Notes: generated from the sequence alone by a model not told the origin. 19,322 nucleotides of DNA from Desulfobacteraceae bacterium (GCA_003819975.1 RPPU01000014.1:1-19322), one strand, 5' to 3'. Counted from the first letter of the stretch, positions 6,182 through 13,915 are shown. Translations and numbers: made by a program.

Positions 6182-8596
6182 TCAACCCTCCCGCAAACGT
6201 CCGCCTGTCTCTTGACCCAGTTTTAATATGATCTTTTCATGCAACTGGTTGATCTCTTTGCCTTCCAGAGTTCTTTGCCGGGAACGGTAGCAAATCCGGA
6301 AACTCAAGGCTTTTTCATCGGTCTGCAGCTTAGCGCTGTCCGCGAACAGATCAAAGAGCCGCACCGATTCCACCAGCTCGCCGCCTTGCTTCTTGATAAT
6401 CTCCGACACTTGGGCGCCGGCGGTTTGTTTGGCGACCAAAAGGGTGATGTCCCGGTAAACCGCCGGATAATTGACAAACGATTCGAAACGTTTTTTTTCA
6501 GGCAGCACTCGGTTGATCGAATCCAGATCCATTTCCAAAAGAAAGATATTGGCCTCTTTCAAATCGTAAAATTGCAGAAGGTTTTCAGAGACCAAACCGC
6601 ATTGGGCCAAGACCGCATCGCCCTGAATTGCTTCAGCGCAGACCTGCGCGTCATATCCGATTAAACCGGTTGCGTTTCTAAAAACCAAGTTTTCAAAACC
6701 GAGCGCGCCCAACAGGGCTTCCGCGGTTCCCTTGATATCGTAGAAATCGACTTTGCGTTCCGGGCTGTGCCAGGCCTTTTCTTCAGCCAAACCGGTCAGA
6801 GCCGTGACCAGCATGTTTTTTTCCTCAGGCAGTTCATCGGCTTTTTTGGCGATAAAAACTTTGCCCAATTCAAAAATCTTCAGATGATGTTCGCCGTAGG
6901 CAACATTGGTCTTAATGGTCGCCAAAAGACCGGGCAGCAACGAACTCCGCAATACCGACTGTTCAACCGTCAAAGGATTGCGCAGATGAACCAGGCTGTT
7001 GAGCGGACTCTTTTCCGGCGCCGCCAAAGCCCGGACTGCTTCCGGCGCAATAAAACTGTAGGTGATGATTTCGTCAAAACCCAGGCCGGTCATGACCGGA
7101 CGGATGCGGTTATTGAGCAGCATTTCCGGAGAATCCTGAAGGGAGACCGGCCGGATAGGCGGAAAAGTAACCGGAATGCGGTCATACCCTTCCAGGCGGC
7201 CGACTTCTTCGATCAGATCCACTTCCCGTTCCAGATCCACCCGAAAGCCGGGCGCTTGGACCAGCAGACTTTCCGGTCTTTCTTCGAGAACATCCAGTTC
7301 CAAAGCCCTGAAATATTCCGCCATTTTGGAAGCATTTATATCCGTGCCCAGCAAAGCATTGGCTTTGGCCGTGCGCATGCGAATAGCGGGCTTTTTTAAT
7401 ATCTTGGGATACTGGTCGATAATACCTTTGGCCACTTTGCCGCCGGCCAATTGCTGCATGAGCATCAGGGCTCGGCGCAAGGAAGGCACTACGCCGTCGA
7501 TATCAATGCCGCGTTCGAAGCGGTAAGAGGCTTCCGTTGAAATCCCCAGGCGTTTGGCGCCGCGCCGGATCGTGAGCGGATTAAAATAAGCGCTTTCGAT
7601 CAGAATATTTTTGGTCCCGGCACTGATTTCGGAATTTAGGCCGCCCATGATGCCGGCCAGGGCCACGGAACGTCGGCCGTCGCAAATCATAAGGTGTTCC
7701 CGATTCAATGCGTGGACTTTGGAATCCAGGGTCGTGAAGGACTCCCCCTCCGTTGCCCGGCGCACCACAATGCGCTTTTCCGCCACCTGCTCATAATCGA
7801 AAGCATGCAAGGGTTGGCCGGTCTCCAAGAGAATATAGTTGGTCACATCTACAATGTTGTTAATGCTTCTGAGGCCGCAGGCGAAAAGCCGTTGACGCAT
7901 CCAAAAAGGTGACGGCTTGATTTCAATGCCGCGGATCATGCCGGCCGCGTAACGCGGACACCCCAGGCTGTCTTCGAGCGTCACCTGAGCCAGTTTGGCA
8001 ATTGGAGTATCTTCTTCCCGTAAAACGATTTGCGGCCGCTTGATACGCTGACCGGTCAAAGCGGCGATTTCCCGCGCCGTGCCGATAATGGAAACCCAGT
8101 CCGGACGGTTGGGCGTGATATTCAATTCCAGGACCCAATCGCCAAAATTCAGGTCGGCGATCGCGTGGCCCGGTTTCAGATCGGAACCCAGCACCATGAT
8201 GCCGCTGTGATCTTCGCTCAAACCCATCTCATCTTCAGCCAAAAGCATACCGGCCGATCGTTCACCGCGGATTTTGCTTTCTTTAACAATCATTCCATTC
8301 GGCAAAGTCGTGCCCGGTAAAGCCAAAGGAGTGATCTGGCCTTTGGCCAGATTCGGCGCTCCGCATACAACCTGGACTTGTTCGCGGCCGTTATCGACCT
8401 GGCAAAGCCAGAGACGATCGGCGTCGGGATGACGTTTGAAATCCAAGATCCGTCCGGCCACAACTCCTTCCAGAGATTGACCGATCGGCTCAATGGCTTC
8501 CACTTCCAAGCCGGCCATGGTCAAGCGTTCGCCCAGTTCTGCCGGCGTCAAACGGATATCCACATATTCTTTTAGCCAATTCAGACTGACTCGCAT
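6182..8596 (-). CDS. pheT: Phenylalanyl-tRNA synthetase beta subunit
   Basis: The beta chain of the cytoplasmic (alpha-beta)2 phenylalanyl-tRNA synthetase, which binds tRNA(Phe) and edits mischarged Tyr-tRNA(Phe). The 804 residues cover the full bacterial architecture: N-terminal MRVSLNWLKEYVDI, an EMAPII-like tRNA-binding domain (about 39-150), the B3/B4 editing domain (about 210-385), B5 (about 400-470), the catalytic-like core, and a C-terminal FDX-ACB anticodon-binding domain (about 709-802, from FVNYPAVYRDITLLV). Length is normal for the family. The ATG at 8596 has only a weak SD (TAGGT), and the gap to pheS is 36 nt, which fits co-transcription. No frameshift is seen. Confidence 0.97.
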   Translation of the reverse strand: MRVSLNWLKEYVDIRLTPAELGERLTMAGLEVEAIEPIGQSLEGVVAGRILDFKRHPDADRLWLCQVDNGREQVQVVCGAPNLAKGQITPLALPGTTLPNGMIVKESKIRGERSAGMLLAEDEMGLSEDHSGIMVLGSDLKPGHAIADLNFGDWVLELNITPNRPDWVSIIGTAREIAALTGQRIKRPQIVLREEDTPIAKLAQVTLEDSLGCPRYAAGMIRGIEIKPSPFWMRQRLFACGLRSINNIVDVTNYILLETGQPLHAFDYEQVAEKRIVVRRATEGESFTTLDSKVHALNREHLMICDGRRSVALAGIMGGLNSEISAGTKNILIESAYFNPLTIRRGAKRLGISTEASYRFERGIDIDGVVPSLRRALMLMQQLAGGKVAKGIIDQYPKILKKPAIRMRTAKANALLGTDINASKMAEYFRALELDVLEERPESLLVQAPGFRVDLEREVDLIEEVGRLEGYDRIPVTFPPIRPVSLQDSPEMLLNNRIRPVMTGLGFDEIITYSFIAPEAVRALAAPEKSPLNSLVHLRNPLTVEQSVLRSSLLPGLLATIKTNVAYGEHHLKIFELGKVFIAKKADELPEEKNMLVTALTGLAEEKAWHSPERKVDFYDIKGTAEALLGALGFENLVFRNATGLIGYDAQVCAEAIQGDAVLAQCGLVSENLLQFYDLKEANIFLLEMDLDSINRVLPEKKRFESFVNYPAVYRDITLLVAKQTAGAQVSEIIKKQGGELVESVRLFDLFADSAKLQTDEKALSFRICYRSRQRTLEGKEINQLHEKIILKLGQETGGRLREG

Positions 8597-8632
8597 GGAT
8601 TGTACCTAGTCTTTTTATCCAAAATATCGAAA

Positions 8633-9643
8633 CTAAAACTGCTTTAAAAAACGCATATCGTTTTTATAAAACAACTGAATATCGTCAATGCCGTATTTCA
8701 GCATGGCAATGCGCTCAATACCCATGCCGAACGCATAGCCGGAGTAGACCTCGGGATCGTAATTCACAAAGCCGTAAACCGCCGGATCCACCATGCCGGA
8801 ACCCAGAATTTCCAACCACCCCGTGTGCGAACAGGTGCGGCAGCCCTTGCCTTTGCAGATCACGCAGCGGATATCCACTTCGGCGCTCGGTTCGGTAAAG
8901 GGAAAAAAGCTGGGCCGGAAACGCAAGGCCGTATCCTGACCGAACATCTGGTGCACAAAACCGGTTAAAGTGCCTTTCAAATCGCTCAGGGTCACATTCC
9001 GGTCCACCAACAGTCCTTCAACCTGGTGAAACATGGGCGAATGGGAAGCATCCGCCGAATCGCGACGGTAGACTTTGCCCGGCGAAATAATACTGACCGG
9101 CGGAGACTGTTTCTCCATAACCCGCACCTGCATGGGCGAAGTCTGGGTCCGCAGCACAATGTTATCCGTGATATAAAAAGTGTCCTGCATATCCCGGGCC
9201 GGGTGGTCTTTGGGCATATTCAGAGCTTCAAAGTTATAATAATCCAATTCCACATTGGGCCCTTCCACGATGCGGAAACCCATGCGCGTGAAAATGGCGC
9301 AGACATCCTGCATGGCCTGGGTTAGGGGATGCAAATTCCCCCGGACCGGTGCACGGCCGGGCAAAGTCACATCCAGGTCGGATCGGTTTGATTCTTTCCG
9401 CGAATGGATGTTCTGCTCTTTTTGCTCGAAGGCTTGGGTGACCTTTTCCTTGATGCGGTTGGCCAACTGGCCCAATACGGGACGTTCTTCGGCCGAAAGC
9501 GCGCCCAATTGCTTGAGAACGGTTGTGAGTCGACCTTTTTTCCCTAGATAAGTAATGCGGAATTGTTCAAGCGCGGAGGCGTCTGTTACGTTTTCAAGCT
9601 CCAGCAGGGCCTTTTCTTCAAGGGCTCTTAACTGCTCTTTCAT
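8633..9643 (-). CDS. pheS: Phenylalanyl-tRNA synthetase alpha subunit
   Basis: The class II catalytic subunit that activates phenylalanine and charges tRNA(Phe). The 336 residues include the N-terminal coiled coil (about 1-90), the motif 2 region MFHQVEGLLVD and the phenylalanine-pocket region FRPSFFPFTEPSAEVDI. Motif 3 is GMGIERIAMLKYGIDDIQ. A cysteine cluster CVICKGKGCRTC followed by SHTGWLE is a known variable insert in many bacterial PheS proteins and may bind zinc. The ATG at 9643 is preceded by AAAGG (complement of 9656-9660), which can pair with CCTTT (complement of 9646-9650) just before the start. That would partly hide the SD. A 231-nt structured gap separates it from rplT. Confidence 0.97.
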   Translation of the reverse strand: MKEQLRALEEKALLELENVTDASALEQFRITYLGKKGRLTTVLKQLGALSAEERPVLGQLANRIKEKVTQAFEQKEQNIHSRKESNRSDLDVTLPGRAPVRGNLHPLTQAMQDVCAIFTRMGFRIVEGPNVELDYYNFEALNMPKDHPARDMQDTFYITDNIVLRTQTSPMQVRVMEKQSPPVSIISPGKVYRRDSADASHSPMFHQVEGLLVDRNVTLSDLKGTLTGFVHQMFGQDTALRFRPSFFPFTEPSAEVDIRCVICKGKGCRTCSHTGWLEILGSGMVDPAVYGFVNYDPEVYSGYAFGMGIERIAMLKYGIDDIQLFYKNDMRFLKQF

Positions 9644-9727
9644 AAAAAGGTAGATCCTTTGTCGCTATAAAGCATCGCGTTTACGATAAAGTATATTTTT
9701 AGAGATCCTCTTCAACATCCACAACAC

Positions 9728-9755
9728 GGGGGTGCTGATTTTTTACCGCACCCCC
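9728..9755 (-). promoter_or_regulatory. Perfect 8-bp hairpin in the pheS leader
   Basis: GGGGGTGC and GCACCCCC flank a 12-nt loop. No T-run follows in either direction, so it is not a standard intrinsic terminator. It lies between the three-way junction element (9781-9849) and the pheS start. Confidence 0.6.
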
Positions 9756-9780
9756 TATCGTACCGACCGGCATAGGAATG

Positions 9781-9849
9781 TCGCAATGCTCATGTCTTTG
9801 TCATGCATAAGCCCCGTTGTCGGAAACAAGCGGGGCTTATGGATTGCGA
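9781..9849 (-). ncRNA. Candidate structured RNA element: three-way junction in the rplT-pheS gap
   Basis: Three helices are nested. P1 pairs 9781-9787 with 9843-9849 (TCGCAAT/ATTGCGA, 7 bp). P2 pairs 9806-9820 with 9826-9841 (CATAAGCCCCG plus TTGT, 15 bp with one bulge). P3 pairs CATG 9791-9794 with CATG 9802-9805. Almost no unpaired bases remain at the junction. The fold works equally on either strand; the minus strand is assigned because it lies between co-directional rplT and pheS. It could end rplT transcripts, set an RNA processing site or control pheST. Confidence 0.45.
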
Positions 9850-9874
9850 TAACAAAAAAAAGAATGGGGCGTTT

Positions 9875-10219
9875 TTAATTAATTGCGCCGACCACTTTGG
9901 CGAAAGCGGCCGGATCGTTCACCGCCAGATCGGCCAGGACTTTGCGGTCCAATGCGATGCCGGCTTTGTGAATGGCTCCCATTAAAGTGCTGTAAGTCAA
10001 ACCGTTCTCCCTGGCGGCGGCATTGATGCGCAAAATCCAAAGCTGACGGAAATCACGTTTCCGCGCCCGTCGGTCGCGATATGCAAAAGCCCTGGCCCGG
10101 TTCACGGTAATGGCCGCGGTTTTAAAAAGTTTACTGTGGCCGCCACGGAATCCTTTGGCTTCTTTTAGGATTTTGTTTCTTCTCCGTCTGGCCTTAAAGC
10201 CTCGTTTTACTCTTGGCAT
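9875..10219 (-). CDS. rplT: 50S ribosomal protein L20
   Basis: A 114-residue, very basic protein that binds 23S rRNA early in large-subunit assembly. The start [20 protein letters not shown] and the later [20 protein letters not shown] are diagnostic of L20, and the length is typical. An SD, AGAGGT, lies about 7 nt before the ATG. It follows rpmI by 68 nt in the conserved infC-rpmI-rplT order. In other bacteria L20 represses its own operon by binding the leader mRNA. This window has structured gaps that could serve, but no known L20 site was identified. Confidence 0.97.
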   Translation of the reverse strand: MPRVKRGFKARRRRNKILKEAKGFRGGHSKLFKTAAITVNRARAFAYRDRRARKRDFRQLWILRINAAARENGLTYSTLMGAIHKAGIALDRKVLADLAVNDPAAFAKVVGAIN

Positions 10220-10287
10220 GATTCAACCTCTTTTCATCAATGATATTTTTTCACCTCTGCCGGATCGACGGGTGATCGTTTCTAATA

Positions 10288-10488
10288 CTAGAATAAATAA
10301 GGAATCAAACGCGCGACGTTCTTTTTGTTCGCATGATCCACCAACCCCGACTTGCGTAAACCACGTTTTCTCTTGGTCGTTTTCTTGGTCAGGATGTGGC
10401 TGCCAAAAGCCTTGCTGCGAACTATTTTTCCGGAGCTGGTGGTTTTAAATCTTTTGGCGGCGCTCCGTTTTGTTTTTAACTTAGGCAT
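10288..10488 (-). CDS. rpmI: 50S ribosomal protein L35
   Basis: A 66-residue basic ribosomal protein of the large subunit. The start [20 protein letters not shown] and the later [16 protein letters not shown] are characteristic, and the length is normal. GGAGGT lies 10 nt before the ATG at 10488, slightly longer spacing than usual. It is preceded by a 146-nt gap after infC that carries two potential hairpins (10553-10565 and 10587-10622). Confidence 0.97.
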   Translation of the reverse strand: MPKLKTKRSAAKRFKTTSSGKIVRSKAFGSHILTKKTTKRKRGLRKSGLVDHANKKNVARLIPYLF

Positions 10489-10586
10489 TTATTTTATAAC
10501 CTCCCTGAAAAACTTTGCTCGAAATTTTAAGCATATAAATATTTTTCTCCCAGTCTTGCAAAGACCGCATATCGAAATCTTCATCC

Positions 10587-10622
10587 GGCCGGTTTCGGAA
10601 CGAAACAAAAAAAACGCCGGCC
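10587..10622 (-). promoter_or_regulatory. Nested hairpin between infC and rpmI
   Basis: The outer helix GGCCGG (10587-10592) pairs with CCGGCC (10617-10622), and an inner TTTCG/CGAAA helix (10593-10597 with 10601-10605) has a 3-nt loop. It begins 13 nt after the infC stop. A second small hairpin, GTCTT/AAGAC (10553-10565), lies closer to rpmI. This is where rpmI-rplT translation is repressed by L20 in E. coli, but no homology to that site is claimed. Confidence 0.4.
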
Positions 10623-10634
10623 TGTTGCGCAAAA

Positions 10635-11150
10635 TCAACTCGGAACGATAACCATGGTGAGTCGCGAACCTTCTCGGGTAGGTGCCTGTTCGATCGTGCC
10701 AACGCCTTCTATCTCTTGGGTTATTTTTTCCAAAAGCTTAAAACCGGCGGCGATGTAAGACATCTCCCGTCCCCGGAAAACCACCGTGACTTTAACCCGG
10801 TCTTTTTTCTCCAGGAACTTTTTCAGATTTTTGATCTTAAAACCGAGATCATGTTCTTCGGTGTGGGGTCGGAGACGAATCTCTTTAAGCTGAATGGCCT
10901 TGCTCTTTTTCTTTCCTTCCTGTTGCTTCTTGCTGATCTCGTATTTGTATTTGCCGTAATCAAGAATTCTGCAAACAGGCGGATCGGAATTCGGAGCGAC
11001 TTCAACCAAATCCAAATTATCTTTGGCCGCCACTTCAAGAGCCTCACGAAGGGTCATAATACCCAGTTGGGTTCCATCGGCGGAAATCAGTCTTACCGAT
11101 TTGGCACGAATCTTTTCATTGATACCGATTTCATCGCTTTTTTTACTTAT
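10635..11150 (-). CDS. infC: Translation initiation factor IF-3, AUA start
   Basis: IF-3 binds the 30S subunit, prevents premature 50S joining and discriminates against non-canonical start codons. Translation from 11150 gives 171 residues, the normal family length. The N-domain reads INEKIRAKSVRLISADG, the linker region includes DPPVCRILDYGKYKYE, and the C-domain runs from IRLRPHTEEHDLGFKIKNL to the end. The frame contains no ATG, GTG or TTG between an in-frame upstream TAA and ATG 11057. That ATG starts 31 residues too late and would delete the conserved N-terminus. A full AGGAGGT (11158-11164) lies 7 nt before an ATA codon at 11150-11148, so AUA is the likely start. Rare starts such as AUU in E. 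coli infC permit autoregulation by IF-3. Confidence 0.95.
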   Translation of the reverse strand: MSKKSDEIGINEKIRAKSVRLISADGTQLGIMTLREALEVAAKDNLDLVEVAPNSDPPVCRILDYGKYKYEISKKQQEGKKKSKAIQLKEIRLRPHTEEHDLGFKIKNLKKFLEKKDRVKVTVVFRGREMSYIAAGFKLLEKITQEIEGVGTIEQAPTREGSRLTMVIVPS

Positions 11151-11240
11151 AGCACTTACCTCCTTTGCACAAGTTCCGTTTTAATGAGATCGACAGCTCC
11201 ATGTTGCTGAGTCAAAAAAAAAATTAATAATCTTTAAATA

Positions 11241-11259
11241 CCTGATTCTTAAAATCAGG
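11241..11259 (-). promoter_or_regulatory. Hairpin in the infC leader
   Basis: CCTGATT (11241-11247) and AATCAGG (11253-11259) form a perfect 7-bp stem with a 5-nt loop. A direct repeat CGACAGCTC occurs at 11260-11268 and again at 11191-11199, the second copy closer to the infC SD. With the promoter at 11306-11334 this gives a leader of about 150 nt. Confidence 0.45.
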
Positions 11260-11305
11260 CGACAGCTCAAACTATTATTAAACCAATCTTCTTGATTTCA
11301 TTACC

Positions 11306-11334
11306 TTTATTATCGAAAAACCTTTTTTTGTCAA
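11306..11334 (-). promoter_or_regulatory. Candidate promoter of the infC operon
   Basis: Consensus -35 TTGACA (11329-11334), a 17-nt spacer and -10 AATAAA (11306-11311, 4 of 6). It lies between the tRNA gene and infC and reads toward infC. Confidence 0.55.
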
Positions 11335-11410
11335 TAAAAATTTCATTTTTACTTACCGAGCCTTATTAAACAAAGAAGAGCCTAATCTTTTTCCTATAAT
11401 CGCCTAAAAT

Positions 11411-11487
11411 TGGTGCGCCAAGGAAGACTCGAACTTCCGGCCTGCGGATTAGAAGTCCGCTGCTCTATCCAGCTGAGCTACTGGCGC
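11411..11487 (-). tRNA. tRNA-Arg (anticodon UCU)
   Basis: A 77-nt cloverleaf starts GCGCCAGTAGCTCAGCTGGA and ends with an encoded CCA. The acceptor arms GCGCCAG / TTGGCGC pair, the T-arm contains GTTCGAGTC, and the anticodon loop CTTCTAA gives anticodon UCU, reading AGA/AGG arginine codons. It lies between the 478-residue gene and infC, on the same strand. Confidence 0.96.
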
Positions 11488-11519
11488 AAACCCGGCTTTC
11501 TCACGCAGTAAAACCGCTA

Positions 11520-11548
11520 TTAATAATCTAATTCTTTATGGATTGCAA
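11520..11548 (-). promoter_or_regulatory. Candidate tRNA-Arg promoter
   Basis: -35 TTGCAA (11543-11548), a 17-nt spacer and -10 TATTAA (11520-11525), 33 nt upstream of the tRNA 5' end. Both hexamers match the consensus at 4 of 6 positions. Confidence 0.4.
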
Positions 11549-11555
11549 GAAATTT

Positions 11556-12992
11556 TCAAGAATTTAAAGGTACTCCGATAGGTTCGGGACTCGGTTTTAT
11601 CGGAGTGATACTTTTTTTAGAAGGGGTATGATTGGATGGGTCGAGATATTCAGCGAGTAATTCTTCGGTACCGCCGTTAAGTACCTGTTGTAAAAGGAAA
11701 TTTGTATTATGCTCGAGCTGATTCATGGTTTCGGCCAGAGCCTTGAGCTGCACCAAGCGGCGACAAGACCTTTCCCGGGATGCAATATTAAGGGTATCAT
11801 TTTCCAATAATCTAATTATTCTATTTAACATACCGGGATCAAATTTTTCAAAATTTTGATAAATTAAACTAATCCATTCATTTTTTAACTCAACCGAAAT
11901 TTTATCATACTTTTCAATTAACACGGGATCCAACCCAAAATATAAAGATTTTTTTAGGATCCCCAGAGATTTGAAAATATTATCCGCCAAAATCTTTGGC
12001 TGCGGATGAATTTTTAAAAGATCATGCCACCTGGATTCAATTTGCATCATAACCCAATTTTCCCCTTTTTCCGGGGGCAAAGAGAGCTCTAAAAATTTAT
12101 TCTGAACTCTGCCAAGATCCTGAAGCAAGGTCGGGTCATTGCAGATGATCACGGCCAGCTGGTCATTTAAATCCCTAATCGCTTCTTTTTTTTGATCTTT
12201 CTGCTTAAATTCCGCGAACAACAGGCTTTCCCATTGGGTGCGAAGATATCCGATTTCCTGTTTGATCAGCGAAAAAATCAAACCCGATTTGGTAATCGCA
12301 TTGCGCAAAGAATCCGCCAAAATATTACAGGCATACAACCTTTCCTTGGTCACTTGCTGCATGGCTTTGGCTGAATTCTGGCCCAATTGAAAAGACAGTA
12401 ATTTTGTTCCCAGGGAAGCGGTTAATTTTTTGATGATTTGAATGTCAGACTCTCTCGAATTGAAAGAGTGGGGAATAAAATGAATTTGAATGACCCCTAC
12501 TACAGCCTGACCGCTCTCTTTCCAAAGCACCTTGTTTTGATGGTCGCGGGGATATTCGGCTGAAGGGTAAATATCCAAATCAAGGAGTGATTTGGATACC
12601 ATAACAGGCTCATAACAATCATAATCAGGGAGTATGGCCCCGGTATCGGAACCGTCGGATTCAGTCTTAAAATCAACAGCTCCAGGACTCGTCAGGCCTT
12701 GTTGATGCATCACACACCAAGCCAAAGGCTGGGGGGTGCGGCCAGGCTCATCCCGGTATTGACTCCAGGATCTGCCGGGCGGGTCAAACTCTGAAAAAAC
12801 GGTCTGCCCCCAAATCATTTCGTTTTTTTGTCGATCGACACTCCCGGTAACGATTCTTTCGGCAATAAGATCAGGTGGTTTTCCAATTAAATAAAAGGTT
12901 CCTCGACAGGCATGGGGAAGACAAAAAAGAATGGGCTCAATCAGCTCTCTAGCTGTTTTTTCTAAAAGCGCCCTTTCGATTTGATGTACCAC
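11556..12992 (-). CDS. Unrecognised 478-residue cytoplasmic protein with sensor-like layout
   Basis: I cannot assign this protein to a family. No signal peptide or membrane segment is visible. Residues about 1-200 resemble a degenerate GAF-type sensor domain: an alpha/beta pattern closing with AVVGVIQIHFIP (163-174) and a helix at 180-203. A helical region follows, where ACNILADSLRNAITKSGLIF (221-240) loosely recalls a histidine-kinase dimerisation helix, but with no phosphoacceptor histidine at the usual place. The rest (about 250-445) is mostly predicted helix with no N- or G-box, so there is no kinase ATPase domain. The tail is proline- and serine-rich. The GTG at 12992 has GAGG 7 nt upstream. 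The promoter at 13074-13101 suggests separate transcription from cobB. It appears more AT-rich than the genes around it. Confidence 0.8.
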   Translation of the reverse strand: MVHQIERALLEKTARELIEPILFCLPHACRGTFYLIGKPPDLIAERIVTGSVDRQKNEMIWGQTVFSEFDPPGRSWSQYRDEPGRTPQPLAWCVMHQQGLTSPGAVDFKTESDGSDTGAILPDYDCYEPVMVSKSLLDLDIYPSAEYPRDHQNKVLWKESGQAVVGVIQIHFIPHSFNSRESDIQIIKKLTASLGTKLLSFQLGQNSAKAMQQVTKERLYACNILADSLRNAITKSGLIFSLIKQEIGYLRTQWESLLFAEFKQKDQKKEAIRDLNDQLAVIICNDPTLLQDLGRVQNKFLELSLPPEKGENWVMMQIESRWHDLLKIHPQPKILADNIFKSLGILKKSLYFGLDPVLIEKYDKISVELKNEWISLIYQNFEKFDPGMLNRIIRLLENDTLNIASRERSCRRLVQLKALAETMNQLEHNTNFLLQQVLNGGTEELLAEYLDPSNHTPSKKSITPIKPSPEPIGVPLNS

Positions 12993-13073
12993 TTCTTTTC
13001 CTCAACTGTTTAAGCCGAACCAACCGAATCCCTGGCCTTAGTCCAGTCGGATAAGGTCTTATTTAAGCCAGGT

Positions 13074-13101
13074 ACTTTAGGCTATTTGCCGGCTTTGTCA
13101 A
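13074..13101 (-). promoter_or_regulatory. Candidate promoter of the 478-residue protein gene
   Basis: Consensus -35 TTGACA (13096-13101), a 16-nt spacer and -10 TAAAGT (13074-13079, 4 of 6). It sits in the 137-nt gap after cobB and gives a leader of about 75 nt. Confidence 0.6.
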
Positions 13102-13129
13102 CAGAAAACCCGGGCTATAAGGCAGGTTC

Positions 13130-13873
13130 TCAGGCCGCAACCCGTTTCAATTCACTCACCAAATCGGAGATAATTTGACCGGCGCTGCCTTGGAGAAAAA
13201 TATCGGTCACACAATGGGTCAGATGTGTGCTTTCCATATTGATTTCAATGATCTTGGCCCCACCCTGTTTGGCGATTTCAGGCAACGTATTGGCCGGAGA
13301 GACTTGGGCTGAAGTGCCGATAATCATGAAAACTTGGGCCGTGGCAGCCAATTTAAAAGAGCGGGTCATAGCCTCGTAAGGTATAGCTTCACCGAAGAAA
13401 ATGACATCCGGCTTCAGAATCTTCCCGCACAGGCAGCGCGGTGGAAAAGCATCTCTTTTTTCATTAGCCTGAAAATGTTTTCCGCAACTCAGACAGGAGA
13501 GCGTACTGGAATTGCCGTGATATTCAATGACATTCCCGGCGCCTCCGGCTTGGTGGAGATTATCGATATTCTGAGTGATGATCTGGTGGAGATAACCCAG
13601 TCTTTCCATTTCACCCAATCCCTGATGAGCGGCATTGGGCTTAGCCTGAGTCACAAGTTCATCCATCTCTTTAAGCATGCGCCACACTTTTTCAGGATTG
13701 CTTTGAAACGCGAAAAGCGTGGCATATTCTCCAGGATCATACCGGGACCAGAGGCCTTGCGCGCTCCTGAAATCAGGAATGCCGGATTCCACGGAAATCC
13801 CGGCCCCGGTAAGGGCTAAAGTGCATTTTGATTTTACGATAAGTTCCGCTGCTTGCTTGATTTCCGGCTGCAT
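13130..13873 (-). CDS. cobB: NAD-dependent protein deacylase, Sir2 family (sirtuin)
   Basis: Removes acetyl or other acyl groups from protein lysines using NAD+, giving nicotinamide and O-acyl-ADP-ribose. The 247 residues show the full sirtuin signature: GAGISVESGIPDFRS (23-37) for NAD binding, TQNIDNLHQAGG (100-111), and the catalytic histidine in EYHGN (His 119). The zinc site is formed by Cys 127, 130, 147 and 149 (the pair spacing CxxC then CxC is complete). GTSAQVSPANTLPE completes the NAD site. ATG 13873 has AGGAG 8 nt upstream. A perfect 11-bp palindrome (13891-13915) abuts that SD. In many bacteria CobB activates acetyl-CoA synthetase; no such gene is seen here, but sucCD is divergently placed. 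Deacylase specificity cannot be read. Confidence 0.95.
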   Translation of the reverse strand: MQPEIKQAAELIVKSKCTLALTGAGISVESGIPDFRSAQGLWSRYDPGEYATLFAFQSNPEKVWRMLKEMDELVTQAKPNAAHQGLGEMERLGYLHQIITQNIDNLHQAGGAGNVIEYHGNSSTLSCLSCGKHFQANEKRDAFPPRCLCGKILKPDVIFFGEAIPYEAMTRSFKLAATAQVFMIIGTSAQVSPANTLPEIAKQGGAKIIEINMESTHLTHCVTDIFLQGSAGQIISDLVSELKRVAA

Positions 13874-13890
13874 TTCCTATTCTCCTAAAT

Positions 13891-13915
13891 GTTTTTTCGA
13901 TAGGATCGAAAAAAC
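13891..13915 (-). promoter_or_regulatory. Perfect 11-bp palindrome beside the cobB SD
   Basis: GTTTTTTCGAT and ATCGAAAAAAC flank a 3-nt loop, 5 nt from the cobB AGGAG. It could be a repressor operator or an mRNA hairpin affecting ribosome access. A terminator is less likely, because the stem's own T tract is followed by no further run in the cobB direction. Confidence 0.6.

Noticed and set aside
8812..8900. Cysteine cluster in PheS as an unusual fusion
   Set aside because: A CxxC...CxxC insert before the TGWLE segment is a known feature of many bacterial PheS proteins.
9750..9812. Possible 17-codon leader peptide before pheS
   Set aside because: It contains only one Phe codon and no SD was recognised, so a PheM-like attenuation peptide is not supported.
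11411..11487. tRNA-Arg as an integration site
   Set aside because: No duplicate of the tRNA 3' end, no integrase and no phage genes occur nearby; flanks are housekeeping genes.
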